Source: Hygrocybe punicea (taxonomy: Eukaryota; Basidiomycota; Agaricomycetes; Agaricales; Hygrophoraceae). Taken from it: 64,000 bases of DNA. The notes beneath the pieces were generated by a model, which saw only the letters and a list, made by a program, of their open reading frames with translations, was not told the DNA's origin and searched no databases. Of this stretch, positions 43,633 through 55,775 are shown in pieces. Every line of letters starts with the position of its first letter. The first letter of the stretch is position 1. Location of the stretch: the NCBI GenBank assembly GCA_963556145.1, contig OY744466.1, positions 4,278,001-4,342,000 of the forward strand, in the 5' to 3' direction. Made by a program: the position numbers and the translations under genes.

Positions 43633-43918
43633 CTGTGATCGTACATCGACATTGAGCCCTTTCGACAGGTTGATAATGAGCTCACAGCACCACAATTTCA
43701 CTGCAAAAAATAAGCAATGTTAGCAGCAGGATTCTACATCAAAGATGCCGGCAGGCAGGCAGTCCTCACCATACATGCCTGTGACTTCGATGACTGTTGA
43801 AAACCAAGTTCAATATTGGCTGTGCACCGGATTCGTCGAAAGACCAGGCCACGTTGTCCCCAATGCGCGGTAAAAGCAAGGCTGCTGGCAGTGCTGATTT
43901 TGGTTGCACATATTCCGA

Positions 43919-46900
43919 ATGTCGAGGTGAGTTGGCTCTTCGCGAGATGACTGCCTCCTCATTATCATCCGGTACAGGTCCAGCCTGGAATCCACCTATC
44001 AAAAGGCACAGGAGGAGTATAATCGTATCTTGACAGACGATGAAAAGCGACAGCTGCTCGGTTCCGCATCAACAAGAACTGATGTACAAAACGCACTCGA
44101 GGAATTTACGATAGTCTTGAAAACGCTTCCAGACGAAGGCGGTCGAATGAAGAAGGTTTTACTCCAGACAAAGCCATTTATTCAGAGGCTTGAAGCATAC
44201 GGTCAAGTCGTAGAAACATTCATTCAAGCTAAACCTGAGATTGCTTCACTGGTCTGGGGTTCTATAAAGCTCGTCTTACAGGTATTATCCAATTGATTAA
44301 ATTTATACCTTTTCCGCACCACTCATTCTCTACAGTTGCTTCGGAATTATACGGAATATATAGAAGGTGGGCGTATTGGTGACACTGACCTAGTAGTACG
44401 GACTTACGTGGAATCAGGTATTCTCGATATCTTCATCCAGATTGGCGATAACCTGCAGCGTATTCTGGACTACTCGGAGAGATTGACAGGACCTAGACTT
44501 GAACATGCCATATCTCTCATTTATGATGACATTGTCGAATTTTGTGTGGCATCGGTCAAGTTCTTCAGACGCAGTGAAAAAGCTCCGTCGACTTCTAATC
44601 TCGCATCTCGCATGGTATCGCACGTCAAGCATGGGTTATCTGCGTCTCCCAGTTCGTTCATGCCTTCTTACCTCTGCGCATGTCGTAATGATGTAGGTCT
44701 GCGAATGTTTGCGCGTAGTTCGCAGGTCCCATTTGATCAAACATTTGGGCCGATTCAACGACGACTTCTTACACACCTCGAACTGATCGAGCGAGAGGCA
44801 AGGGCGGCCGAGGCAGGAAATATCGAGCGATTCCTTGAAGGTGGGGATGATCCAAATATGTGACCATTGTCATGAAGCTGACTGATCACTGCGAGAGCAG
44901 TCAGGACGGAAAATATTGAGCGACTCTTCAAAGGTAAGTATAAAAAATATGAAATAAAACTTGAGCTGATGGACGACACAGTCGAGAGAAAAATCAACGA
45001 ACAACAGCGAAAAGGTGAATGCACACCCAGGACACTCGAGCTGATCGCGGAATAATCGTACAATTGCAGATAATGAGTATTATCAACTCATCGAACGGTT
45101 GGATGCAATTAACTACCGAAACGACCTTGAGAAAACACTCAAACAGCAACTGGATGGCACTTGTAACTGGATATTTAACCATCCTGGTGTTGAGGACTGG
45201 TTTAGTACGGGCGTGTATGGCGGCTCTCGCATTTGGATTCATGGAAAACCGGGCAGCGGGAAAACTGTCCTATCTGCAGCACTCATAAGGCTTGCCCTTG
45301 CCTTCTCCCAAGAGTCCATAACATTATACTTCTTTTGCGACAATAGCGCTAATGACCTCAACCGAACATCGCCCTCAACTATTCTCAGAGCCTTCCTAGC
45401 TCAAATGCTACGTTCTTATTGCGGTAGTGTCTCTATACGATCTACCATGGTCTCGGGCATCAAAAAGACGTTTGACAATGAAACCCATATATCCCTTGAC
45501 CAACTCTGGGAAGCTTGTCAATTTGCAATGAAGTTATTTGCTTGCGTTCGGTATGTGGTGTACTGAAACCATAACACGCAGCTCAATATCTTTGATCCAG
45601 GGTGGTTGTGGATGCAGTGGACGAATGTTCAGACAGATACAACGTCATGAATCTATTAAATGATCTCATTACGACGTCCGATTCGACAACAACGACATTG
45701 GTCATAATAACCAGTAGAGACGAGTATGACATTCGACAGTACACATCTTCTGGTCAATGGCAATCTATCGAAGTGGCAGGCAGTGACGGGAATGGTCCAG
45801 ATATCGAACACTACATCAGTCATCGAATTGACGATCTCGCGCGTGTCATGCCGCAGCTTCAAAATGACCCTGCGTTAACACAGCTGGCTCGCGACCGTCT
45901 CTTGCAGTCTGCCGATAGCATGTTCTTCTACGTGCGTGTGATGGTCGATCACCTCGAATTTCTCCAGGACAGCAGTGTGGACGACGTTAAGCAAGCGTTG
46001 GATGCATTACCACGGGGCCTGACGAAGATGTACACTTCTTATTTCCGTGTGTTGGCTCAGCGTGCGATGAACTATCACCAACACGAGGGGCCGCGACGAC
46101 CCTTTACTGAATCATTTGCCGTGCGTGCTTTGCGATGGCTCGTGGCGGCAAAGCGCCCGCTTACGCTAGGCGAACTTTCGGTCGCTATCGTTCTGGATTC
46201 CGATTCCGGCAAACAATATAGGCGCTTAGCCAACTGCGATGGAGTGATCCTGAATTTACTTGGAGCATTGGTTGATATTCAGCGACCAGAGGGGGGTTCT
46301 CACAGTTCCGGAAAATCTGATTGGATTATCACACTTACGCACGCCACAGTCAAGGAATTCCTGGAGTTGCCGTTAGAAATGTCCGGTCTCGTGGATGGCG
46401 AACCTGCATGCCATTTCCTTGTCGACTCCCAGCTAGCAAACTCATTCGTTGCTTGCGCCTGTCTATCGTACCTAACTTCCGATGATGTTTTTCTGGCATA
46501 TCTCGGTGGCGATTATACCTCTGTGATGCCCTTGCTGCAATACTCTAGCAAATTTTGGCGCTTTCATTTCATCGATTCTCAATATGCTGCAATGAAGGAT
46601 GTCAACCTCCGCTTCGCTATCACATCCTTTATCGGCAGAGCGCTGCAGGTATTCCTGGAAATTATGTGTTCCTTCACTCCTGGTTCATGGGGATCGGCCA
46701 AATCCAACGAGGTCACGGACATGTGGCTTGGAGTTCGCGATGCCATTGCTGCCACTGAAAATCTCGTTCAGGTTCTACCGGATATCATCCCCCTTTTAAA
46801 CACAACATCAGAATCCATACCTCAACACCTCCCTCGGTCACTCATATCATACAATTCTCGCCAACCATCTTTCAATGCCGATGTCCTGCAAGGATCCAGT

Positions 46901-48081
46901 GCTGCACTTCATTTCTTGAAACTGGATAATGTGAGGAATGAGGAACCATGCTGCATGCGCGTTGCAATCTTGAATGCAAGCCGGCAGCTTCCACATGCTC
47001 GGGCGACACTTCAACTCATATCAAAGACTGTTCTGCCTTTGGTTGATCGACTCGAAAATGCAGCTATCGCAATGTCAGGAGTTGTGACGAAATATCAAGT
47101 TAGCGAAATCAAACGTGCCATATATACTCTTGACGTTGCGGTCCAGTCTACCAGGATGCTCGTTGCAATGCCCTGTCTACCATTCGTGCCAATGAGGAAG
47201 GTAAAGTCACAAAAGTTTGTTTATTATGGCAGCATAACATATACTTTTGCCAGGATACGAAACGTTACTCACGCGGTTCACGTTACCAAGTCAACTCATT
47301 CCTCGTTTCTCGCTCTTCTACCCGTTGTCTTGAGATCTCGAATGCTGTCCGATTCTTGTTGCTCTTGGACAGATTGGCACAATTTCCATGTGGAGCAGGC
47401 TTGATAAGCGTGTGGTCGCTGCTACCGTCGTCGGTCATGGTCACATTCATGAATACCAGACTGTCTCGTTGCTACAGTTTTCAGAACCTGGACAATGGTC
47501 ATATTTACAGATTGCGAGGTCGCCAAATGAACAGATTCACCACCGCAATGATGGCCTCTACAAATCTCATGTACCGACTTATCAAGGAGAACCCGCGAGC
47601 AGGCTTGGGCATCGTTCGAGTTCCTTACGCTGTCGCTGCCCTGTCATGCACTGGCGTAGTTCTTAGAAACGCGAGTCGAGCCCGTTTAGTCAGCCTGACT
47701 ACGCTAGTTCTTATATTGGCCTTGCTCCAAAATCAACATGTTGTCGGTTTGGCGGAAGCCTCAGCGGTTTTCATCGTTGCCGCAACCTCGCAGTGGTTGC
47801 AGCTCAAACTCCTTCCTTTCAGCGACCTTCCACTCCCATTGGTGTCATGCATTGCAACCGGGATTGTAGTCCAGATAATCTCGAATCCGACCGGCTGGAC
47901 ACTTTTAGGGGCCCTCGAACTTGCCGTATTGTGTGATTCTTTGGTCACATTGACTGTGCTGGCTGTGGATCCTACCGGGATACATGAAATATTGTTGCGA
48001 AATGAAGGCGTTTTACGGAAGGCGAAGGCAACTGTTGTCAAGGTCACCGCCTTTATGGCCTCGATATTGAAAAATCACTGA
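43919..48081 (+). CDS. NACHT-domain STAND NTPase (NLR-like) with hydrophobic C-terminal tail
   Basis: Exons 43919-43926, 43978-44281, 44336-44840, 44901-44933, 44982-45014, 45070-45550, 45601-47200, 47254-48081. Phases close exactly, giving 1263 residues. The start MSRSSLESTYQKAQ is set by an 8-base first exon with a GTGAGT donor. N-terminal ~270 residues (TKPFIQRLEAYGQVVE...PEIASLVWGSIKLVLQ; LIYDDIVEFCVASVKFF) match the fungal NLR N-terminal helical domain (DUF7708 type). Walker A is GKPGSGKT (about 353-360), Walker B VVVDAVDE (456-463), then VIITSRDEYDI and a winged-helix block (ALRWLVAAKRPLTLGELSVA). No ankyrin or WD repeats follow. Residues ~1110-1235 hold three or four hydrophobic segments (LTTLVLILALL; ASAVFIVAATSQWL; LVSCIATGIVVQII). 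Two 33-nt exons encode a charged hinge. Probable role: ligand-triggered cell death or non-self recognition. Confidence 0.85.
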
Positions 48082-48240
48082 AGGTCTTTGAATAGTGGCT
48101 GCATTTTTGCATGTAATGTTGTCAGTATTTATGATGTACTGCGTGGGGTCTTGCCCCTCGTCAATGGATAACTCTGAAAGAGAGAAAGTGCGACGCCGGC
48201 GGGCCCATCGTGAAAGGCTTCTCGACTACGCGTTGACCCA

Positions 48241-48527
48241 CTTGACTGAAGACATATACGTTGCCTTCACGGAAAATGCTGTTGTTCATAGCATGGTTGT
48301 GTACACGACGGATGACACAGAAATTCCTTCAGAACAGCGACAGAGAGGCATTCATTACCGCATCTCACAAACAACACAGATATGCAGAAGGACGATGCCA
48401 TGATGGTATTCTATGCAGGCCATGGCTGTCGTGTTCAGACGCACGATAGAAGCCATATGTCCTTGTGACGCAGAGACTCGCAGTGAGAATGGTTTGGTTC
48501 CCGTGATACCAGATCGCACGCTTTCCG
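48241..48527 (+). pseudogene. Metacaspase gene, 5' half (cut by transposon)
   Basis: FLQNSDREAFITASHKQH, then in the next frame MQKDDAMMVFYAGHGCRVQTHD (the catalytic-His segment GHG), then IEAICPCDAETRSENGLVPV and IPDRTLS. Compared with the full-length copies at 59183 and 61705, an 8-base deletion near 48450 and another frame change occur. The gene stops at CGCTTTCCG (48519-48527), where the 5.1-kb transposon is inserted. The 3' half continues at 53670. Upstream exons are not clear. Confidence 0.75.
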
Positions 48528-51500
48528 GCAACTTCGCGATTCCAAGGGATTTAAAGTTTCTCCGATAAGACCGAACGCAGACCAAATTGAAAGCACGTGA
48601 GACCGAAGCTCACATGAGCGTTAAATTCACAAAAGGAATATCAAAGCTTTAAAAAACATGAAATAGCACCAGTGCAAGTAGTGAATAAGACTTGAAAGAA
48701 GAAATTCTAGCTATCATGCTGCAAGTGCAAGTGTTGTCCGCAGTTCCGTACCGCAAGTGTAGTCTGCAGTTCTGCAAACTTGAAGATAATCAATAAAAAA
48801 TTGAACATGAACACGAGGAAGCCAGCAACGTGATGCATTAGGAACCAGATGATAGGGAACGACCCTCTATGGCCCACAGTCCTCGAGGCAGGCGACTCGC
48901 AGATAGCGAGATCCCTCGTGTTCCACGATCAGCTCCTTTGGGGTGGAAAAGGGAAGTTCGAGTTTGAAGAGTTTAAAGAGAGTGGTGCCGGTCGCTGTGA
49001 AAATCAGCTGGGCATGTAACAACTTCACGAATGCTTCATATTCCATTGCCAAGTCCCCACCGTCGCTGCCCTGGACTATGAAGGACTCATAAACTTCGCG
49101 AAGTGTTATCAAGAAGTTGATTGGGTTGAAGGTGGTTCCCAGCTCGAAAATGCCTCGTGGTTGGGGCCAATCGGGCGTCTGATCATCCGTCATGTTCTGC
49201 CTAACACCATCTGAGCAATACCCTCGTTTGTGGTTGTCAGGAGAGCCGGATGGGCTGGGATACATAGTGGTGCGGCAGCGCAAACAAGTTGCGGCCTTGC
49301 GCTGACCAGACATTAGGTTAGACAATAGAAATGACATTCCGCCGTGACATACTGTCTTCATGGTACCAGTTACGTGTTCTGCCTTGACTAGAGGCACCGC
49401 GTGGCAGTGGCGCCGCCAGAACGTTTCGGTCTTGCTTCTCTTGGCTTATCGCAGGTAGGATCAGCAGCCATAAAATGGTACCCATGAAGAACTTACAAAG
49501 GTAGTCGCCTTTCATTATCCGCTCAGAAACCTTTGCTTCGATGTGGCCCAGCATTTCAAGGAGCGCTCGTGGGTTCTTGCTGACGGTCAAACAGTTCTCT
49601 TTTGCGTTGAGTGCTGCCAGTCGTGAGTTGTATGCCCGTGCCGCCATTACCCATTTCTGAGAAGTCATACTGAAGGAGACCCAGCCCTGTTCAGCGCGCA
49701 GGTCCATGAACAGGTAAAACTCAGTGTTTCCCACAATCGACAAGGACCGGACGTCAATGTTTGTTGCGAAGGAAAAGAGCCGTTGGGATCGGGTGAGCGC
49801 TCTCGAGTCTGGTAGTTTGAGACGAGTTGACAAAGTGGTCAGTGAATCCTCAGGGTGACATGCGGCTGCGGGCACAGGCAGTGGCGTGGTTGCTGACATG
49901 AGCGTCATCAGAGGACGACTCTTCACCTGGCAAGTCTGCCGTGCTCTGAGGTACTCATTAATCCTCTTCTGAGTAGGCATCTAAACAAACTTTAGATACA
50001 GCTGTCACCACCGGTTCTGTGATTGCATACCTGTACTGGTGAGTCACCCTCTGGTTCTGACGCATTAGTGCGGGGTTTCTTGACAGCAGGCAACTCCTTG
50101 GACAGATCATTCAGCGTTCGCTTCATGGGCAACTCAGCCTTGCCGACACGACCCTGGTGGTGTTCTATAGCATCTATTCTGGTAGGACTCTCCGCTTGTT
50201 TGGTACTTGCCATGGAACTGATGACTTCCACAGCAACCGATTCACTAAAGTGAGGACCTGTGTGGTTCTCGGCCTTCATTGTGGTTAGTGTGTTTCTCGG
50301 ATGCAGCAAGAGGACCTACATTGGCTGATCCAATGTTCACTCCCATCTCCAGTGGAATGAGGCATAGTTTCGGGTCGATCCCGAGTGATTGTAGGATGTT
50401 GGGATCTGGTTCGTCGTCAATCAGAAGTTCTCCAGACTCGGTGTCTTGTTCATCGACTTCAAACAGTCCACCAAATGTTTCTGCGTGCTTCGAAGCAACC
50501 AGCCCGAAACTTTCATTGCTTGCAACCATGGGCAATTCGGGCAACAACTTAAGGTTGGATGGTGCATTTTTCTCACTTGCTAGTTGATTCCATAATGCTG
50601 CGACATAACCACACAGGTGAATGTGGTGGGAGCCAAATGTAGACCGGATGAATGGTGTCAAATCCTCGTGAGAAGTTGCGATGCGGATGTTGCGACGCAA
50701 TACAAAGTCGTGGCCCAATGCACAGAACACTTCAAGTCCACTCGCGAATGATCGTTGCAGTGAGTTCCAGCCCTTGTGCCATGCTTCGATGCGACTGCCA
50801 TCAGATGCAATATCATGCCGAGTTCTCGCTAGGCAACCTTTCCGAACGTGTCGCATCTGCTCGGCATGGACCTATCTTACAGATTAGCGACAGATATGCA
50901 CACAACGACAGACTGACCTTTGAAGCAGCTGCTGACCATGTATTCCCCCGTTCCTCCCACTTTTTAAATGTCGTCTGTAGGTGAGTTTCCTGCTCTTCCT
51001 TTTCCCAATATGTGGCTGGCTTTCCCTTGGCAGCAGGAGACTTGACGATCGACCTGACAATATCTTTTGCAACTTCGGATCGGAATGGGTTCTTGGTTCC
51101 ATTGAGGATTACAATCAAGTACCTGGAACGAACATGTGAGTCCATGATATTTGTTCAGAGCATCAATCATATTGAAGCAGCATTCCAAGCCGACGAATGC
51201 CTTATTTATTGCTATAACTCATACCTCATTAAGAAATGGTAGACATCAAGAACAACGTGTACGTTTGGGAGGGCCGTTTTTATGGCCTTTTGGACATGGC
51301 AGCAGTTGTCAACGACAGCCATCTCTGGTTCAGGTACAGAAAGGATCTTGCATCGTCCGGAGTAGCCATTCAAAAGCTCGCCCGTCTCATCTGGCGACCC
51401 CGTCTGGCACAACCGCTACTTCATGATTAGGTCCATGACAGCAAGAACTTGAGCGCTAACACATACCCAACCCAGTGCCTGATTTTTTTCACCTATTAAC

Positions 51501-53669
51501 GTAACTATTCCACCCTTCCACAGCTTTGTTCGGGCTTTGGACTTATCAACCACTGTTGCTTTTCCAGCAGCATGGAATGTATTGTCAAAGGATAAACATG
51601 TTGCTGAAAACAGATGTGAGTATTTTTCTTTTTTCGGTTGCAACCACGTTACCGGTCAAGGTTCGGAGATACTCCTCGGATTCATTTTTTCGGGTACGTT
51701 CACTGAATTCTAAGAACAGATCAGTGATTAGGTCACCACTGATACTATTGTCAGCATAGCCATCGACATCGAATGGACCCGAAAATGCTGTCAATGGATC
51801 GGAACGAAATATTGTACAACGTCGGTTCTGGAGGTTCTGTAAGTACTCAAGCATTTTTTGCTTGTATTCGAGCAAGTGAAGTTCTTCCCGAAACATTATT
51901 ACATGCTGTCCAAATGAATGTATGACTCACGGTTGATGTTTTTGGCCAGTCCCACAGATGTCATGGATGGCTGCAACTCGATTACAAGATCAAAGAGCTC
52001 ATGGGTTACTGCGGAACGATAGAGGAAGTAGGGTATGTCACCTGCATTGTTTAGATCTTCCATTTGTTAACAACAAGTGACATTAGACAGCTTACGGGGT
52101 ATTTTCCAATGCTCCCATTTTTTCCAAAAAATAGAACTTGTCGTTGCGAAACAGTATGTCCCATTTTCACCTCCCACATTGCCTTTTGCGTGTGAGAAAC
52201 GGTTCTCACATTGCTTACAGATCAGCTGATAACCGAGCGCTGTCTCTTCCTCACGGATGCCATGCAAATCCCGGTGACCTGTTGTGGTCCATCCATCCCA
52301 TTGTGTGTCCGTTGAATCGCATTGTGGGCATTGATGGATATGCTGAAAGTAGACTGGATGAATGATGTTAACAGGCCTCAGGTAAGCAGTATCTGGCTGG
52401 AAAATTGGTGCCGTTTGACGTTTGCGAAGATGGAGATATTTGGGTGGTATGAATCAAGGCCCCATCAAAGGGATATCTTTTGGTAAGCTTGGAGGCGTGG
52501 CATCCTTTGAATTTCCATGACGTTTTGTGCTTTTATAGATGAAACCCACGTATTCAACAACGTGGGCCTCCCACTCAAGCTGTGCAACGAGGCGAGATTT
52601 GTCTGATCCTAGGCCACGATGCTTCAGCCAGGCGTTCAGCCGATTTGCCACCTGTCATTCATGTATGTCAATATGTCAAATGGGGATGAACACAACAACT
52701 AACCGCAACTTTCCATTTTAGTTCAAACTCTCTTTTTTCCTTGGGCGGTACAGTGGAGGAACTTTTTAGAATGACCAATACAGTTGATGGTTCAAAGGTT
52801 GACATCTCCTCAGTGTCAGGAATGAATAAGGGAAGGACAACGAGGTGGAGATTAGTGGAGGGAATTTGGAAAGGAGTTTTATTAGGGGCACACTTTTTCC
52901 ACGTCACCGTTAGACCGACTATTTAATCACCTCATAACATCAAAAACTAGGTGACGGTGACTTGGAACTGAGCCTTCGTCATCCACTCTCATGTCATTGG
53001 TGTAAAACAGCTGGAGTGTGTGCATCACATCTATTACATATGAATAAAAAACTGCACTGAGAACAAGCGTTCGCAGATTTTGTTACAAGATCAATCTCAA
53101 TGAAGCCCACATAATTAATGCTATTGTTACCTCGGAACATGGTCTTGTCTGTAACCGGAGAACCACCTTGCTGGCAGTTCCGATTCTATTCAGTGCTATT
53201 CATGACATCTGTAAGTTAGGTATCATATATATCTACAAGATTCATACACTAATCGCATGGATTCATCCACTTTCAGCACTGCAACAATGAGGTGACGAGC
53301 CACACTTCTCCCATGCTTGTCAGGGAACAATCTGTGAGTACCGGATCACTGGGCCTTGATAGATCTGACCGTCTGATTGGGTCAGGGTGGTATTGCTGAA
53401 TTCGGATTGAAGATTGGATGTTTGGCTCCCAGATTCTGTCTTCTCCGACCCCCACAGCAGTTAGCTGAAGTGACTGAACCTTGCATCTGATGTGCCTCCA
53501 CTAACAATAAATTTCTGTTGTATTTAGGTATAGTGTTAAATTTTGTGTAGCAATTTTTATGCGCAAAATTTTCTTATTATTCTTAAATATTCTCTTTTGG
53601 TGGAATAACCCTGGGATCAGGGAGTGCCGTATTTGGCCACTTTATCACCCTTGAAATGACCAAATTTTC
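48528..53669 (-). mobile_element. 5.14-kb DNA transposon (CxC5/CxC6, KDZ-associated type) with 9-bp target duplication
   Basis: Flanked by CGCTTTCCG at 48519-48527 and 53670-53678. The same sequence occurs once at the matching place in the intact metacaspase paralogs, which fixes the insertion. The ends pair imperfectly: GCAACTTCGCGATTCCAAGGG...TAAAG on the left, and inverted GAAAATTTGGTCATTTCAAGGG...TAAAG on the right. One long spliced gene (52907-48867) fills most of it. KDZ-group elements are known for 8-bp duplications, so 8 or 9 bp fits. Confidence 0.85.
48867..52907 (-). pseudogene. Transposase gene with CxC5/CxC6-like cysteine clusters, one nonsense codon
   Basis: Minus-strand exon chain, all GT-AG with matching phases: EFELKWKVA | VANRLNAWLKHRGLGSDKSR...EYVGFIYKS | stop TGA (52456-52454) | YLRPVNIIHPVYF, CPQC, LICKQCENRFSHAKG...TYCFATTSSIFWKKWEHWKIP | DIPYFLYRSAVTHELFDL | DGYADNSISGDLITDLFLEF | SFDNTFHAAGKATVVDKSKAR | VPEPEMAVVDNCCHVQKAIK, VVLDVYHFLMR | YWEKEEQE, GNTWSAAASK | VRKGCLAR, SDGSRIEAWHKGWNSLQRSF, LGHDFVLRRNIRI | Cys-rich tail CLRCR...DNHKRGYCSDG. 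I recognise the agaricomycete transposase class whose Cys clusters are catalogued as CxC5/CxC6, KDZ-associated. Catalytic acidic residues appear as SFDNTF, VVDNCC and LDVYHF. One TGA is the only lesion seen. N-terminal exons beyond 52907 were not found. Confidence 0.75.
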
Positions 53670-54696
53670 CGCTTTCCGTATTGTTTCGGGACCTTGCCAG
53701 CTGGTTCCTGGCCTGACCGTAAAGTTGCATCCACCCGCTTCCCAATCTTGCTGTGAAATTTCTGGCCCTCAAGGTCGCGATATTCGATTGCTGCCATTCG
53801 GGCAGTGCCATCGACCCCAAGCGTGTTGCCCGATACTTCTATAATCCCTCCCCCCTGCCCGAGAATATTGATCATGATATTGCTCTTCAACGTGTACGTG
53901 GAGGAGAGCCTTTTCTTCCGTTTTTTCGGGACCGCATCATGGATACCCACGTCCTACTTTCTGCCTGCAGGCAAGATGAACTTGCATACGAAACGACTGT
54001 CGAAGGCGTAATCCACGGAGCGTTCTCGGCCGCGCTGCTGGAGGGATTGAACAGAGTCCCTCTCCGTCAACTCACTTACGCTCAGTTGCTATCCGGCTTG
54101 CCCAAGCTGCATGGTCAGACGCCGCAATGTGAAGGCAACCATCAGAAGCGATTGATGTTCAGTGTTTTGACACCAGAGAGCCTCGATGATCATATCTCTT
54201 TTACGTTACATGATGCTGGCGGTGGACGCTACAAGGTAGATGCCGGGGAGATTCATCATGGGGATTGTTCGCGGAACAGAGTTTACTGTAGTCCCTTCGA
54301 ACAAATTTTGGTCAACCAATGACACGCGGATTGGGACGTTGGTGGCTTCCAAAGCGGGCCACGCTTCATCTACGTTGACTAGCATTGTCACGAGTGAACT
54401 CACTGGCACAAGGAAACGAGGAATTGTGGGAAGCTTGGACAGCTGTCACCACCGTGTCTCTGGAAGTCGAGCAGCCGCTGAACGCCGCTAACACGTCGGT
54501 GAAACACTTGCCTTTGGCGGACGAGTGCCCGAATTCTGCAACAACTGTTCATCCCTCCTTGGGCAATCGTATCGCAATTATGTTGCGCAACTTGTTATTT
54601 GATGTCCTACACCGATGCATACGGTTGTATGTTGTCCTGCTCAGATATCTTCGGTTCACTCGAATGTCAGATAGCGTCGGACGGTCCCAAGATTGA
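53670..54696 (+). pseudogene. Metacaspase gene, 3' half
   Basis: Resumes at VLFRDLAS directly after the CGCTTTCCG duplication. Then comes the spliced VAIFDCCHSGSAI with the catalytic Cys (53776 onward), DTHVLLSACRQDELAYETT, GAFSAALLEGLN, LTYAQLL, MFSVLTPESLDDHISF. A frame break occurs in GEIHHGDC versus GEIRGIV of the paralog. About 290 codons of the C-terminal region are deleted between SSTLT and SRVNSLAQGNEELWEAW, and the tail ends at 54696. With 48241-48527 it forms one dead gene. Confidence 0.8.
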
Positions 54697-54883
54697 TACA
54701 ACTCCAGCTTCCAAATGCGATCCCTTCTAACATAAGTTCCGCAAGGTGTAGTTGACTGACGGAGTTGTGTATTGCTTGTTCAGCTGTAATATGTGGCTAC
54801 CAGAGAGGGAATCCTGAATGCAATGAGAGCAGGTATATGTAACGACCCCCAAATATGCACGCATAACTGGTCAATTGGGATGT

Positions 54884-55567
54884 CTAGTGCAGCTTTGAGA
54901 ACAACTTTGGTGCGGCACAGTTCTGCAGGAAGGGGTGTGAATACAAAAAAGCAGATGATTGACGAGAGACCCACATCTATGCAGTGCATCATGCTGATAA
55001 GATGTTATTAGACAAATATCAAAAGGTTCCGAAACAAAAACAAAAAAACTCACTGGACTGAGAAAGAAACCGTCAGAGCAGGGACGTAAGCGATACCACC
55101 ACAAACTCATGAAGGAAGCAAGCAAAAGAAAAAGGCACGCACAACTATCTCGCCAATGAGTCAGTTGTGGAAATTGGGATATAAAAACAAGGTACGTACA
55201 GTTCTTCCACGCAGTCTTCGTGCTTATATCCCTTCCCAGCCTGGACCTTCTCCTGACAGTGATGGAAATGCTTCGTCAACGGTGAACACTTGGTCGTATT
55301 CTCGCATTCCTCCCTAATATGGGGGAAAACCTGACACACTATCGTTTAATCGGAGTGGCCTAGCGAAGGTGATTACAGGTTACCACTGACGTCTTCTGGC
55401 TCCTCTTCCTCTTCCACCACCACCTGCTTGCCTGTCTCCTCTTCAGGTTCGACTTCAAGTTCCTCTTCGATAGCGTTTGGTTTCTCCTCCTCGATTTCGG
55501 GATTGTGTGCTGGGGCGTCTCCGTGTACAACAGGAAAAAGTGAAGAAAAGAACGACGAGACAGACAT
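54884..55567 (-). CDS. QCR6: Cytochrome bc1 complex subunit 6 (hinge protein)
   Basis: Exons 55567-55391, 55330-55200, 54993-54975 (19 nt) and 54922-54884, all GT-AG, 121 residues. The N-terminal half is very acidic (PEIEEEKPNAIEEELEVEPEEETG; VVVEEEEEPED), as in the hinge protein that binds cytochrome c/c1. The second half holds the conserved Cys helices IREECENTTKCSPL, KHFHHCQEKV, YKHEDCVEEL, MMHCID and NCAAPKLFSKLH. Paired Cys of the CHCH-like fold are all present. It acts in the mitochondrial intermembrane space on complex III. Usual fungal length. It is a housekeeping anchor showing that this is normal nuclear DNA, not a plasmid. Confidence 0.92.
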
Positions 55568-55775
55568 TGCTTTTGAACTCGATTGAAAATTTGAAGCTCT
55601 CTCGGACTCGGAAGTGCTCGGAAATTATGTAATAACACTGAGCGAAGGGTCGTTTCGGCATTATCCGCCAACTGATAAGATCTACCCATTAACCTCAGAT
55701 TCTTACGCTTCACTTGCTAGCATTTCCAGTGGAAGAGAATTCTTGCGATTGTTTATGTTGAAAGATGTCGGCAGG

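Noticed and set aside
48095..48403. The frame starting at 48095 as an intact small gene
   Set aside because: Its second half is an off-frame reading of the metacaspase relic; the real signal lies in the neighbouring frames.
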